The notes under the pieces: model-generated
What the model was told of the DNA's origin: nothing
What the model saw: the letters and a program-made list of their open reading frames with translations, nothing else
Databases searched by the model: none
Origin: Pyrocephalus nanus
Taxonomy: Eukaryota; Chordata; Aves; Passeriformes; Tyrannidae
Direction of reading: 5' to 3'
NCBI GenBank assembly: GCA_038380795.1
Contig: CM076266.1
Span: 48,398,425-48,462,424, forward strand
Length of the DNA stretch: 64,000 nucleotides
Program-made: the position numbers and the translations under genes
In this document: piece after piece, positions 1 through 12,700 of the stretch
Position numbering within the stretch: position 1 is the first letter of the stretch
Layout of the letters: each line of letters starts with the position of its first letter

Positions 1-216
1 TAAAGCCAAATAACTTGAACACATGAAATAGCAAATAGCACTGTATTTTAATGAATATTAATCTTACATAAAATCAAGTGTATTACAACCTTGGTCAACA
101 TTATATGTTGGGTTTTTTTCTGTGGGTTCTGTTGAAACTATAATGTCATGTAGAGGAGAGTTTACAAAAAGCTGTTTGGAAATTACGTTTCTGTCACTGC
201 TTCTGTTTGGTTTTAG

Positions 217-3200
217 AATTGGAGGAAAGAACTGGAAAAACACAGGGAAAAATTACTGGGTGGAAATGAGAGTTCCTCCAAAAAGAAAGAGGTAAGTTAT
301 TTTCAATTTCATGCAGTCATAGTTCAGAACATCAATGCTGCCAACACGGAATTTCATAAATACATTTTAAAAGCCATCATCAAAGTATATAATTCTAAGT
401 GCATGACACAAAAAAATTATGCCAAAGTAACATTTGTTTTATTTTACTTTTAAGAAAAAGAAAAAGGAAAAGAAGAAATCTAATAGGGTGAGCAAAATTT
501 TCACTTTTCTGAGCTTTTTTGCTTTGGGGTTGTTCCTATTTGTCATTTAAGTTCTCTTGGAAAGAAAAAGTATAGCAGTAATTTTGATTTCAGGTGTTAA
601 ATTAGCTTGCTTTTATTAGAGAGAGTTTGCATACATTCTGTACAAGGAGAATTTTATTTCTGCGTAAAGGGAGGAAAAGATCAGTAAATAGATATTATTA
701 AATGAAAAATGTTAAAAGTTACTTAAAAGTTCTGTTTAGGAAAATCTATGTAGTATGAGCTTCTTAGCGGTAAAATTCTATTGATGATACTTGAAAATGA
801 AGAAATTTTAAAGGGAGTGTTTGGATAGGCTTTTGACTGTTTGCTAGACAAAATGCTGCATCTCACAAGCTTCACTTTTTGTTGTGTTTGGTCAAGTTGT
901 CTTCATCTTCCTCTTCTTCATCAAGCTCTGATTCTTCCAGCAGTTCTTCTGATTCAGAAGATGAGGTAAGAGCTAACTTATTGGAATCTATCAGGTTTTG
1001 TTCATGAGGCTTATTTAACACAGATTTTGGTAATATGCTTTAGAATATTGTTTGAGGGCTTGATTTGCATAAAACTATTTAATTTTTATACATTTGGTAC
1101 ATATAATAAAGTTGTTAATTTTCGACATAGATATCTATTCAATAGTTTCTGTAGGAACGCTATAGATTTTGGGTTCCAGGCTTGTAAACTGGATCTGTTT
1201 CTGTTTTAACATTGAATTGTATGCTTTTTTAATAGAATCTCCCATCTAATCATAAAAATGCAAACATACCATTTTCACTTTTTAGCAAAAATCTTTGTTA
1301 CAGATAATCAGATTCTACAGCACACATCTAAATAATAAACAGTACCTAGAGAACCTGGATTTTTCACCAGTTTACATTTTTTCAATGCAGAAGAGTTATG
1401 AAGGTCCTCCACTAAAAGAATCAATTGTAGTGTACTTTATTCCTCAAGAGAACATGATAACATGTAGGAATTTGGTGTTCCCTCTTCTTTACCTTTAATG
1501 TAAATCTTCAGTTCTAATTAGGATAAATTCAAGTTTGTTTTTTCTTCTTTTTCTACAATATTTGTGGATAGGATAAAAAGCAAGGGAAGAAAAGAAGGAA
1601 AAAGAAGTATCGCTCCTCACGGAAATCTTCAGCAAGCTCAACTTCAGAATCTGAGTCAGACAGCAAGGTGAATATGCAGATGTGTTATAAAGAGAGAGTT
1701 TCACATATCAATATGGTTTTTTGTCTTCCAAATTTAAATCTTTTCATTCTCACCATGCCTGAGCTGCACTTGTATCTTCTGCATGCAATCTGGAATCTGC
1801 CTCTACTGGCCCTAAAGTCTGGAAGAAATAATTTGATCTTTAGAAAATGAACATTCTTTATTCCAGCCATTTGTAGTTATTTTTCTGGATTCAGACACAT
1901 GCAGCTTTTTTGCTGCTCAAATGTTTTGTTTTAATACTACATTAATACTATTTTCTGTGAAATTCTTTTGAATATGCTATTTAATTGAACACCATCTGTG
2001 AAAATACAGGTATTGCAGGATATCAGTGGCCAGAATATTGCCTTTCTAAATATATATCTGTGAACGGAGTAGTTTCTTGTTGGAGAACTAAGCCTTTCCC
2101 AAGTGCATCTTAAACTGAGGTTGTCTTTTTCTTTTTCTGAAAGTAAAGCAATTAGATACAAAGGCTTATTGAATGAACAAAAACGTGAAGAAGTTTGGCA
2201 ATTTGTTCCATTATGTTAGCATTTTTCTGTGTCACAGTGTATAGTAACTGCACTTCTTGACAAAATAATAATATTACAGGGAGTTGTTAAGATTCTGGGT
2301 GTCGACTTTATCACGGGCTTTCACTGGAATACCTAATTCAGTCAGGTGTAAGTTTGATGAATCCTGTTTGCACACATTTATGAATTTTTGCTTATGGGAA
2401 GTTTAAAAAATTTGCTATATTAAAGGACACAGACATACTTGGAAGGCAGAAAATTCTAGGGAAATACCTGCTTAACCCCAGCCTGATCAGTGAAGATGGA
2501 TATGGATAAAGAAAAAGGCTCCCGGCTGCTCCATGTTACATGCGGTTACAGCAGTGATAGCTGGTATCCTTTCCAGAGCCTCTCTACCTGTACTGCAAGT
2601 ACACTGTTACTTGGTGCCATACAGACTTTTCATGCTGATCATTCAGGAAGTAAGCAGCTGCATCAAAATTATGTCTTTTTCATGTCTTTCCTGTTCACTG
2701 CAAGGTAGAAAGGATAACTGAAGAATTACCTTCGAGAGACAGAAAAAGACTATGGGTCGGACTGCTTTTGGGATTTCTGCCTTTTTCATTAAATAATTTT
2801 GTCATGGTTTATGTTTTCCTTTCTGTTTAGGACAACACAAAAAAGAAGAGGTCAAAGGAAGACTGTGAAAAAGAGAAGGTATTTTTATTCTTTATTTACA
2901 TCAGAACTGCATTTTGCATACATAATGGAGCTTTCTTTTTTTGATATTGAATGCCTCAATTGACAGCTATGGAAATTTTCTGTCCAAAACTACACAGTCA
3001 GAGGGTATTCAGCACCCAGATTTAAAGCAGACTTTTAGTTGGATTCAGCTCCTGTGTTAGTAATTGTTATTAGTGGAAACTGATAGATCTGTTCTTGTTA
3101 CGAAGGTAAATAAAAAACTTACCTAATTTGATGTAGTAGATCAGCTGCATTCTAGTATTTTGGGGTTTACCTTTAGCTGTCACATTGAGCTGAAAATCTG

Positions 3201-6200
3201 TGCAATGACATTTCAGTGGCATACCTCGTAGGATATTGGCTTGTTGCTGTAAATTAAGGAACATCAAGCAGAAGATTCCTTCATCTAAATGTAGTCATAA
3301 TTATAGATGCTGTACTTATGACAGCTTTGAAGAGTTGCAGGGGAAATTGTATTAGCTTAAGAAAAACTACCTTATTCTGTCTTTTCTCTGAGCATGAAAA
3401 TCCTCTCTCCTTCCCACCACCGCATCATTTTGTATACATCTATTATGTTCCTTCCATTATGTTGATTGTGAATAATCTAATTGACTTCAGTTTTAGTTAT
3501 TGCTACCATACGGGTAAACTGACAATGCTTTCAGAGTCCACCCAGGTCTTTCTCTCCGGTTACCTTTCTTATCACATTGCACTCTGCTACTTCAGTCAAT
3601 AGTATTGATTCTGATGTACAAATTCTCCATTACATGAGGCAAATGCACTGATTTTTTTTTTCCTGCTTCTATTTTATAGTGTCCAGTTCCCATCAACTCC
3701 TTTTGAATAGGTTCTCTTTGAAGCTTTGAATAGTTCCTAGAACCATAGTTCCTTATTGTAATGCTGCTTTCACACATCTTCTGAAAGGCACTTGGGGACT
3801 ACAGGTGTTCCCCTACCTGTAGATCCCCCATCTCTCAGATAGGCTGTGCCATGGTACTTTTCATGAGTTCTTTTGGGAAATTATTAAGGTGTCTGTAATA
3901 GACTCCATAGCACAGCTGAGATGCCTTGCAAAAAAAAAAAATTATTAGCGTGAATTTTTTCAGTTTCTGGCCTTAGAAACTGAGTGAAGGAAAGTACCTT
4001 CAGTCTTCGAAACACCTTGCCTGGTGCAGAGCAAAGAAGTGCAGAGAGGCAGAAAAGTAGCTCATCAAACAATCTCACACAATAACTGTCCTTTAAATGC
4101 TCTGAAATTAAATATGAAGTGTTGGAAGTGCAGCTGGCAGGGACAGCTTGTCCTGGTTCAACACAAATATAGAGGGAGCTTTTTCTTTCTATTGCAACAA
4201 GAGTCTGAAGCTGCAGTGTTTGTGTGCATATATTGAGACATCTTCAGTTAAACATTCTTTAAAAGTGGGGAAATGTCTTATTTTCAAATACTTACTCCAT
4301 GTATTATTATTTAAAATAAGAGACTATTATTCCTCGCACTTATAGAAAGTTGCTATATCTTGGTAACAAGAAAAAGGAATATACATAACATTATTATTTT
4401 CACTAAAAGCATTTTAACAGTTTGGTGGGGTAATTTGTTGATGATGAGTACTTAGTTTAATGTCAACAATATTTTAAAATACTTCACAAATTAGAAGTGA
4501 TGTTTCAGTATTACATTTTAAGCATAATTTTTATGAAATTTGAAAGGCCTGAATTTACTCACAAATATATTACTTTTGTGTAGGAAGGTAAAAATCACAG
4601 GAAAAGGAAGAAAGCAGATCGTGGTGATGGACCTTTATCATCAGAATCTGTATCTGAATCAGATCAGACTGAGGAGGTCAGTGAAACCTCAATTTCAGAT
4701 ATTATTGTAACTTACTGATTCATCTGAGTAAATGAATGAACTAGCTTAGATTGAATATATTATTGAAACTATTCTGCTCTCTATGGGGGAATTTAAGAGT
4801 GCATCACATTCAAAGTTTTTGGTATAACTATCTTTAATAAAAAAATTTAGTAAGAATTGTTTAGTCCAGCCTCTATCACCAACAAGTCATTTTGAATTAA
4901 TTTTCTTGAAAATATTCAACTTTTATGGATATTACATTTGGTTTAATTTTTCTTTAGGTGCAAGCAAAAAAGAAGAAAAACAGTGAGGAAAAGGAGAAAA
5001 CAGCAAGTATCCCTCTTAGTCATACTGTAGTTTCAGGATATAAACACTCTGTTCTTGGTTAATTTCCAGTGTCACATTTTTCTCTATTACAGATGTTTTA
5101 TAGCAATAGTCTGCTGTCACATGAATCTAAATTAAGAGTTTCTCCATTTATTTGTTGAAGTCACTTTTTTTCAGCTTCTGAATTAAAGAAGAATTTGTCA
5201 CTATTTTACCTCTATATGATTTGAGATTTATATATTTAACACTTAACAATAGAATTGTACTCTGTATCAACCTACTCAAGCTACTAGTACCTGTGGAGTA
5301 CCGGGTAGGGTAGCAGTTTGCCACACAGGCAGACATCACTGCTGTTCCTTTGTTAGCACTGGGTATAATTCCTCTCTTCCACAATGAAAAGGGCCTTAGG
5401 ACATAATTGCTGCTGTGTCTGCACCATTATAATTCTACCCGCATCCAAAAAGCTGCCAGTAACCTGTTACTTTAATCAGTTTTGTTGATTTGTTTTTGAT
5501 GATAAAAGTGAAAGGAGTGTTCAGCAGTGATTTATATAGAACCCAAATTTATCTCGTGTACCTGAGGCTCCTTATTTAGGAGCATAGTGGTTTTAAAATC
5601 CTAAATGCCCAGTTGAGTTGTCTGTATAATCTCTCCCCTGTCAGCAGCAGTGTTCCTAATTAGGCATCTCAGTTGTCTAGATAGGTTAGAGTGAAGGGAA
5701 GGTTTGCATCAGTCACCTAAAAATACAAGCATAGGAGTATCACTGATACTCAGTACACATTTTTTTATAAGACGTATTTGTTTTTTCAGAATTGTATAAA
5801 CTGTTTGCCGTAAGATTTCCAGTGATTGATTGTGGGGTTTTTTTGTAGAAGATGTGTATTTGTGAGGAATATGTATAAAATTGTGTGTATTTTATACTGG
5901 TTCTTTAATTTATGTAATATCACACCTGTGTGAGAATTCCTGTTGAAATTCTGCTTGCAAAAAGACAAGATTGTACCTTCTCAGGTTCTGAATTACAGTG
6001 GATCAGCATATTAGCTTCAGTACTGAATTCAGTAGGGTTAATTTGAGTGTATTTATATTTACAATTGAGATCATAATTGTTTTATTTTAAACAAAGTACA
6101 AGTACTAGAGATTCTAGCCAAGTTCAGTTGAACTAGTTCATTTTGCACAGTGAATTTAAGTGCTTTACTTTAAAATCTGTAAGCATCCTAGTTATTCCCA

Positions 6201-6630
6201 CATATATAAGATGTCATGGGTAGTCAAAGCACTTCCATATTACTTTCTCAGTAATCTATAAAGCACTGAAAATCATTTAAAAGATTAGGAAATGTAGTGG
6301 TGAGACTGATAAGTGTGAAATAGCCATATCATGGTGAAGATAAATTGAAGACTGCTTATAATAGTGCAAAATGCTGGGTGAAATATGATTTTTTTTTTTT
6401 TTGTGATTTCTCAATGGGCTTCTGTAGAAATCTCTTTTGAAATGTCTTTGCAAAGTTATCCTTTCTGTGCTCTCATTTTGCCTTAGCAGAATGTAATAGA
6501 TGGAAATCGTATTATACAATAACTTTTATTTAATTTTTTGTAGGATAAAACAAAAAAGAGAAAGAAGCACAAGAAACATGGTAAAAAGAAGAAAAAGAAG
6601 ATTGCTGGTTCGAATTCGGATTCAGAATAA
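217..6630 (+). CDS. FAM133B: FAM133B, 3' eight coding exons (5' end outside window)
   Basis: Exons: 217-291, 455-487, 897-965, 1572-1667, 2831-2878, 4584-4676, 4958-5002, 6544-6630 (stop TAA 6628-6630). Every exon is a multiple of three, so all introns are phase 0. The visible 181 residues begin NWRKELEKHREKLL, then alternate lysine-rich runs (KKKKEKKK, GKKRRKKKYR, KKHGKKKKKK) with serine/acidic runs (a ten-serine stretch, then DSEDE) and end IAGSNSDSE. That architecture and order match the FAM133 family; the neighbours RBM48 and PEX1 point to FAM133B rather than the X-linked FAM133A. Low-complexity basic tracts suggest a nuclear protein, but the molecular function is not established. The intron after 5002 begins GCAAGT instead of GT; the nearest GT alternative puts a stop codon directly after the join, so a GC-AG intron is required. 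The first coding exons, with the initiator, lie left of position 1. Confidence 0.93.
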
Positions 6631-9216
6631 TATTTAAAAAACCCCAAGACTATCAACAGAAGTGTAATGACTAAAGAAAAACTGTGAAATGACAGCAAAC
6701 TTTACCAAACTGCATGAGTTTTCCTGTGTTTTAGAAATATTCCTAATCTTTCAATAGCCAGCCAGATACAGCTGTGCTAGGCTGGGACAGACCATTGTTA
6801 TTGCCTGCTGCTTAATACATGAGGTACAACTTTTAGAAAATTCCAGTAAGCAGTGATGGATGTTTGAAACAATGTGAGATGGTAGGCCAGCTGAAGTGTA
6901 AAATATTGGAAAATAAGAGTTAAACTTTTTAGATAGTAAAAGTAGTCTTTTAAAGCATTAGTAATAGTCTTTATTTGTAAATCAGGACAAATTAAATCCC
7001 AAGTTCATCCTGCAGGTTAATTCTATACATGAACTATTGCAAGCTGATGTCTGCTAATGGAAAATTAATAACATTTAAAAGGCTGCCTGTGTAGAAATGT
7101 GCATCATCTGGCCCCTAACCGTCTTCATGCTTATGAGAAAGGGAATGCTACCATTTTGGCTGACTGAATAGGGTGCCTTTGCCTTTGATTCTTGCAAATC
7201 TCCGCTACTTCAATCCATGCAGCATTTCTGATTCCTGGGAAGCTAGAGCTATTGTCAGAGACAGCAGACTTTTTCTGAATAAGCAGTTCTGAGCTTCCAA
7301 GCATGTGCTTCTGCATTAAGCAAGAGCAATGACATTTTGCAGTATAACCGACAGTCAAAACTGAGTATTTTACCTCTGCTTCTTTGAAATAGCGATAGAC
7401 CTTTGCTAGTAAATATGCATATTTCATTTAATGTCATTTTGGTTTAATTGAAAACTTCTTGCAAACACTTGTAGCTTTCTTTGCATTACCTTTAGAATTG
7501 TTTTGCATGATTTGTACCATTTTTAAATTAACAAAATGCAGGTAATTATTTGTTGTAACCAGTTCTATGAATTACGTTCCACATGCAGAGTTTCATGTAT
7601 GTATTTAGTTAAAGTTCATTGCTGTGTTTAAGTGCACACTTGCTGAAGATATTTAGCATGTAAAAAGCAGGGTTTTGATACCTTAACAGCTTCATATTGA
7701 AGCTGATTTTACTCTAAGCAAGTTCAGTGGCAGATCTGTTACATGACGTGTCTTGTTAGATAAAAAAACTACTGCCAGAATCTCATTAAAGATACTGTTT
7801 AAACAGTTTGTATTTATATTTTTGTACTTGAGGGCTACAGAATGTTAATGTAAGTCATAAAGCTGATTTACTTCAATTTAGTTGCTTTACATATTGGAAA
7901 AAAAAGCTTTTTTAAATTAAATGTGCACACAAGAACACACAAGCAACTATTCGATTTTAGTTTACATGAAATTCTCACTATATCTTCCATTGAAATACTG
8001 ATTGCTGGGCCTTCTGTTAGCCTTTAACAACTGCCCTTCCATCCCAGTCAGTCAACTATAAATTGTATTCTTGATCCACCCCTTTTTTCATTGCACAGGT
8101 GCTAACTTAGAACTTACCTCTGTTGCATACAGATGTTTCAAATATTGTATTGCCAAGAATTTCAAGAGCTTTAAGACATTGATTATTAGTCTGCAAACCA
8201 TAACTAAAAACTATGAGAGCAAGATGATTTCATATTGCGTTTGTACAGAGAAATTGACTTGAAGTTCTTGGGAAAATACAACCATTGAATTGCAGCAATG
8301 TCCCTCTAAATGATAGTAATATTTTTATCAAATATTTTATAGTGTTGGGCTTGATGTTACCAATTCTAGACACTGCTTTGTCAGTGAGGTTAAAATAAAG
8401 GCAAGATGCAGTGAACAGTAGGGGTTTGATTTGGGGTCTGTGTTTAGTTTTGTTGGGGTTGGTTTCTTTTTAAATTGTGGTGGTGCGGTTTTGGTAGAAG
8501 AACTTGTAATGAACCATAGCATAAATGCTCTCTCTGTCCTCTGTGATACCTTATTTGACTTTTACACAACCACCTGCCACAGAAAGAAATAAAAATGGAA
8601 ATGAGACCCAGTCTTCCAAATACCTAAGCTGGCTGTCATTTTAATTGTCTCAGTATAACTATGTGTTCTGTGCAGTTGTGGGCTTCAAGTGCTGCTGTCA
8701 ATGCTTATGTAGCTGCATAAGGGGCTTACGGGCTTTGTCCGCTCCCAGCAAAGCTGTTTTAGTACTGACGGGAAAATGCTTCAGTTTGCAATATGTTAAG
8801 AAATAAGTTACATCTCATTCTGCATCCTCTTTTTCCTGAAGGGAAGGTTAAGTCTGGTCTCAGCCCTTCAGCTTTGCCCATGTGCACAAGTGAGTGTGTG
8901 AGACGGTGCTGTGGGTCTCGGGTGGCCACGTTCCAGGTTTCAGCAGAGAGGCAAAGCAGAAAACGGGCAATGCGGGAATAAAAGTGTTTTAATAGTTCTC
9001 TGCCTTCTGCCAGCCGATGAACGAGCAGTATTGTATACAGTATTTAATATTTAGCTCTTCTTTCCAGAAACATTTTTTTACAGGTTTGAAACGCAGTTAT
9101 TTACTTTCTACGGCTGCTGTTTTTTTAAATGCGCGGTAAGACTTGATCTTTGTTTCGCCTGCGTATTTGTGTACGCCCGGCCCCCGTGGCCCCGTCAGGC
9201 CGCGCTGCCCGCCCGC
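6631..9216 (+). other. FAM133B 3' UTR and intergenic spacer
   Basis: AT-rich sequence after the FAM133B stop. AATAAA hexamers at 8394-8399 and 8588-8593 are candidate polyadenylation signals for a long 3' UTR; I cannot choose between them. No coding exon, RNA gene or clear transposon is recognisable before the CpG-rich stretch near 9165. Confidence 0.5.
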
Positions 9217-9730
9217 GTTGCCAGGGCAGCGGCAGGAGCGGCTCCCCCGCCATGAGCAGGAAGAGGCTGCAGCTGCTGGCGGAGTCGCTGAGCCGATCCA
9301 CCAAGCACTGTGAGTATCTGCTGGGCTGCAGGAGCCGCGCCACAGCCGCCCCGCCGCCTCCTATTGCCCCTGTGCTCGCCCTGTGGGGAGAGGAGGGGGC
9401 ATCGCATTTCCCGCCGCCCCTTCAGGGACAGGGGTTGCGGGGCGGGGGGCCGGGTTACCGGGGTCACGGTCAGCGCCGCAGGTGCCCAAGCCCTCCGCGG
9501 TGCCTGCCCCGTGTTCTACCAGCGTAACTTATAACCTGTGTTTGGTTGTGTTTGGGCCGGGCAGTTAGCGAAGGCGAAGCGGAATGTCTGATCAAGCTCT
9601 TCGACGTGCTGGTGGAGAGGTCCTGCAGCCAGTACGCTGTGTCCGGCTTCAACCGCACCGTGTTCAGAGACACCCTGTTCGCCGCCTTTGGCATGACGGA
9701 CGACGTGGTCCTGGACCGAGGTGAGGCGGA
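9165..9730 (+). promoter_or_regulatory. CpG island over the calaxin-like promoter and first two exons
   Basis: Base composition changes abruptly from AT-rich to GC- and CpG-rich at about 9165 and reverts after about 9730. The stretch covers the first two coding exons of the calaxin-like gene. This is the usual look of a vertebrate CpG-island promoter. The transcription start itself cannot be fixed by eye. Confidence 0.7.
9217..9230 (+). promoter_or_regulatory. X-box-like (RFX) motif
   Basis: The sequence GTTGCCAGGGCAGC is two half-sites, GTTGCC and GGCAGC, separated by AG. The RFX X-box consensus is GTNRCC, a 0-3 base spacer, then RGYAAC. The second half departs at one position (G for A). 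It lies 22 bases before the ATG of the calaxin-like gene. RFX factors drive motile-cilium genes, so the site fits the inferred ciliary role, but binding is not shown. Confidence 0.45.
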
Positions 9731-12700
9731 GACCTCTGAAAACGAGATGGCGTTGGTTTCACGATGCTGCCCTGATGAGTGTGCCTAGACAAAATAATGC
9801 CATCTCATCCCGGCGAGGACAGGAAAGAGGAGTTATGCTCAGGAGCTCTTGGGAAAATGGCATCTTTTCTTTCTTTACGCAGAATAGTTTTTCCAGAGTT
9901 CAGAGTAGCTCATGCTCTAGTTCCAGGGAGACCAGGCAGAGGCAGTTGTAGTGCTGCCTTGGAGCTGTTTCCATCGCAGCCATCGAAATGGGCAGCAGCA
10001 TCGTGTCACATGCCTGTTCTCCCGTGGTTCCACACAGAGCTGCAGTCGCTGCTGCTGGTGGACAGCTCTAGCTCGGGCCTGGAGGTCCCAGAAAGGAATT
10101 CTGTTAAGAGTGGATGACTTCTGGGTTAGAGGCACTGTGAACAGCACTGAAGGCATTGGGCAGAGAGTACAGGGAGGTAAGAGTAATGAGCCAAGTAACC
10201 CCTTGAAAATACAGTGTTTTCACAGATTCATAACATGAGGGCCAAATCTGCAGTTACTGTGAAAGTTGCATGAATGATCTCTGATGTAGAGATGTCTTCA
10301 GGAAGATGCAGAGCAAGCATCAGTCTGCCATTCTTTCATTCTTGGGCTGCCAAGAGCCACCCTTGGTTCAACTTTTCTTCTAGCAGAAGTACTTACATGC
10401 CATATAATAAAAACTTGCCGTTTTATGCAGTAAGTCAGGTGTGTCTTAGAAGATACCTTACATGTGTACATTCTTAAAAATAGTGCTTACGTACAAAGGC
10501 ACTGATTTCAGTTTGCAGAAGCAAACCTATTGTTTTCCAATTCCAAAATGCTTGGCTCTGCAATTAGAGGTATTCCTTCAGCCAACCTACTAATTAACAT
10601 TCTGAAATATGAATTATTAAGATGTTAGTCAATGCTTTGAATTGTATCTTAGATTTGAAGTACTATAGTACTGTATTACAGGCTGTTTGAATAGTAAAGC
10701 TGCAGCCTGAAGGGGACTGAGGGGAGACTTCACTGCAGTTACAACTTCCTTGTTAGGGGAAGAGAAGGGACAGGCACTGATCTCTTCTCTGTGGTGACCC
10801 AGTGAGAGGACCCAAGGGAATGGCCTGAAGTTGTGTCAGGGGAGGTTTAGTTTGGATATTAGAAAGAGGTTCTTCACCCAGAGGGTGGTTGGGCACTGGA
10901 ACAGGCTCCCCAGGGAAGTGCTCACAGCACCAAGCCTGACAAAGTTCAAGAAGTGTTTGGATGATGCTGTCAGGGACATGGTGTGACTCTTGGGGATGTT
11001 CCTGTGCAAGGCCGGGAGTTGGACTTGATGATCCTTGTGGGTCCCTTCCAACTTGGCATATTCTGTGATTCTGTGAAAATTGAAAGTTGCTTAGGGAAGG
11101 GAGAAGAAAAAACATTTTGGTACATGACAGGAGGTTATTTTTCTTTGTATATTTAACATATTTATATGTTGTTTTTGGATTGCTCTCTCCAGGATTTTCT
11201 GAGACAAAACCTAGTAATTAAAATCTTCTGTATGGAAATATGCCTTATTGTAGGGGATATTGCTTTATTTGGTTCACATCTGCATGGAAGCATACTTCCT
11301 GCAGTTGTCTAAGTCAGGCAACAGATCAAACAAAATGTCTTACCCAGCAGGATTCTAGAGTGGAAAATTAATAAACTGAGGGGCAAAATCCCTTTCATTG
11401 TACATCTTAGATTCAAGAAGGGTAATCACATCTTGGTGAAAACAGGCAAACATCTTCACAAAAAATACGGGTTTATAATTTCAACGAATTCAAGAAAATA
11501 CTCCTTTTTTTTTTGTTTCTCTATTATAATTATTTATATTTACAATGTATCTAATACACTTCCAAGTGTTCAGCACTTTTGACAGAGACAACAATGGCTG
11601 CATCACTGTGGTGGAGTGGGTGGAAGGCTTAGCAATATTACTTCGGGGGACACTGGAAGAGAAGATTAAATGTAAGATTGATCTGTGTGCTAATATTTAC
11701 TGGTAGTCACTGAATTCATGACAAATAACACATTGCTTTTGTTGTAATTCAGTAGTTACTCTCATAAAGTATTTGATAATTGAAAAGTTTTCTTCTGTAT
11801 AGTTTAATGCAATGAAACTGAGTCCTGAAATTGCTTCTCTGAGACAGAGGTTTTTTTGTGTGTAAACTACTGTTATAGCTGCCATCTTATTTTGTTGCTT
11901 ACAAAAACTTGCATTGGAACCGAAGCTTATTCTACAGTATACAGTTTTGACAAAATATATGTCTTTGTATTCACACACAGAAATAGAAAGAAGCAGATAT
12001 ATCTCTAGGGTGATTTTGTCTAAATAGCACAGTGTCAAGCCAACCAAGACCAGTGCCAACATTCATTTACTGGCACAGTGGGGACACAGCAGCAGATGCA
12101 TTAACTCCATCAGTTCTTCAGCTTGGAAGCATGGATGGAAAAACTGAGTCTGTAAGACTATGGTCGTGAGAACCTCCATAATAATGACAGAGAAGAATGA
12201 AGGAGAAAAAGTTGCAAGAATTCTAAAATTTTAAGAAGCAGAGAAAAAGAAATAGGGCACATGGGGAAAAAAAGGTAATAATAAAAAGGAGAACGACAAG
12301 CATGTTGTTTTCATGACAACATGAACTATGTATGCAACCATAGTTCCCAGGCTGCAGCATCAGCCATCCCTAATGAACTATATAAATTCATCTGGAAAGT
12401 GGCCTGGGATGCCATAGCACTGGAATGTGTGCCCAGGACAGTGAATATGTGTCAGTACCACTACAAGCAGTAAAATATGCTGTAAGCACTGTGGAATTTA
12501 GTAGTGTGTAGTGATACACAAGTGTATGCCAGGAGTGTTTTTCACTGTAGACATAGCCTGTCTTTGTCAGGAGAAAAAAAAAAACAAACCTCCTGCATTC
12601 CTAACTGAAGACTTTTGTTTGTTTGTTTGTTTAATAAGTTTTGTGAAGAATAGCAAAGTTTATTATGATCATAGATTTCTGATTCCAGGAAGGTAGAAAC

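Noticed and set aside
7131..7427. 98-codon open frame on the minus strand downstream of FAM133B
   Set aside because: Lies antisense to the probable FAM133B 3' UTR with no promoter or splice signals.
11697..12062. 121-codon open frame on the minus strand
   Set aside because: Intronic to the calaxin-like gene, with no splice support and a composition typical of translated AT-rich DNA.
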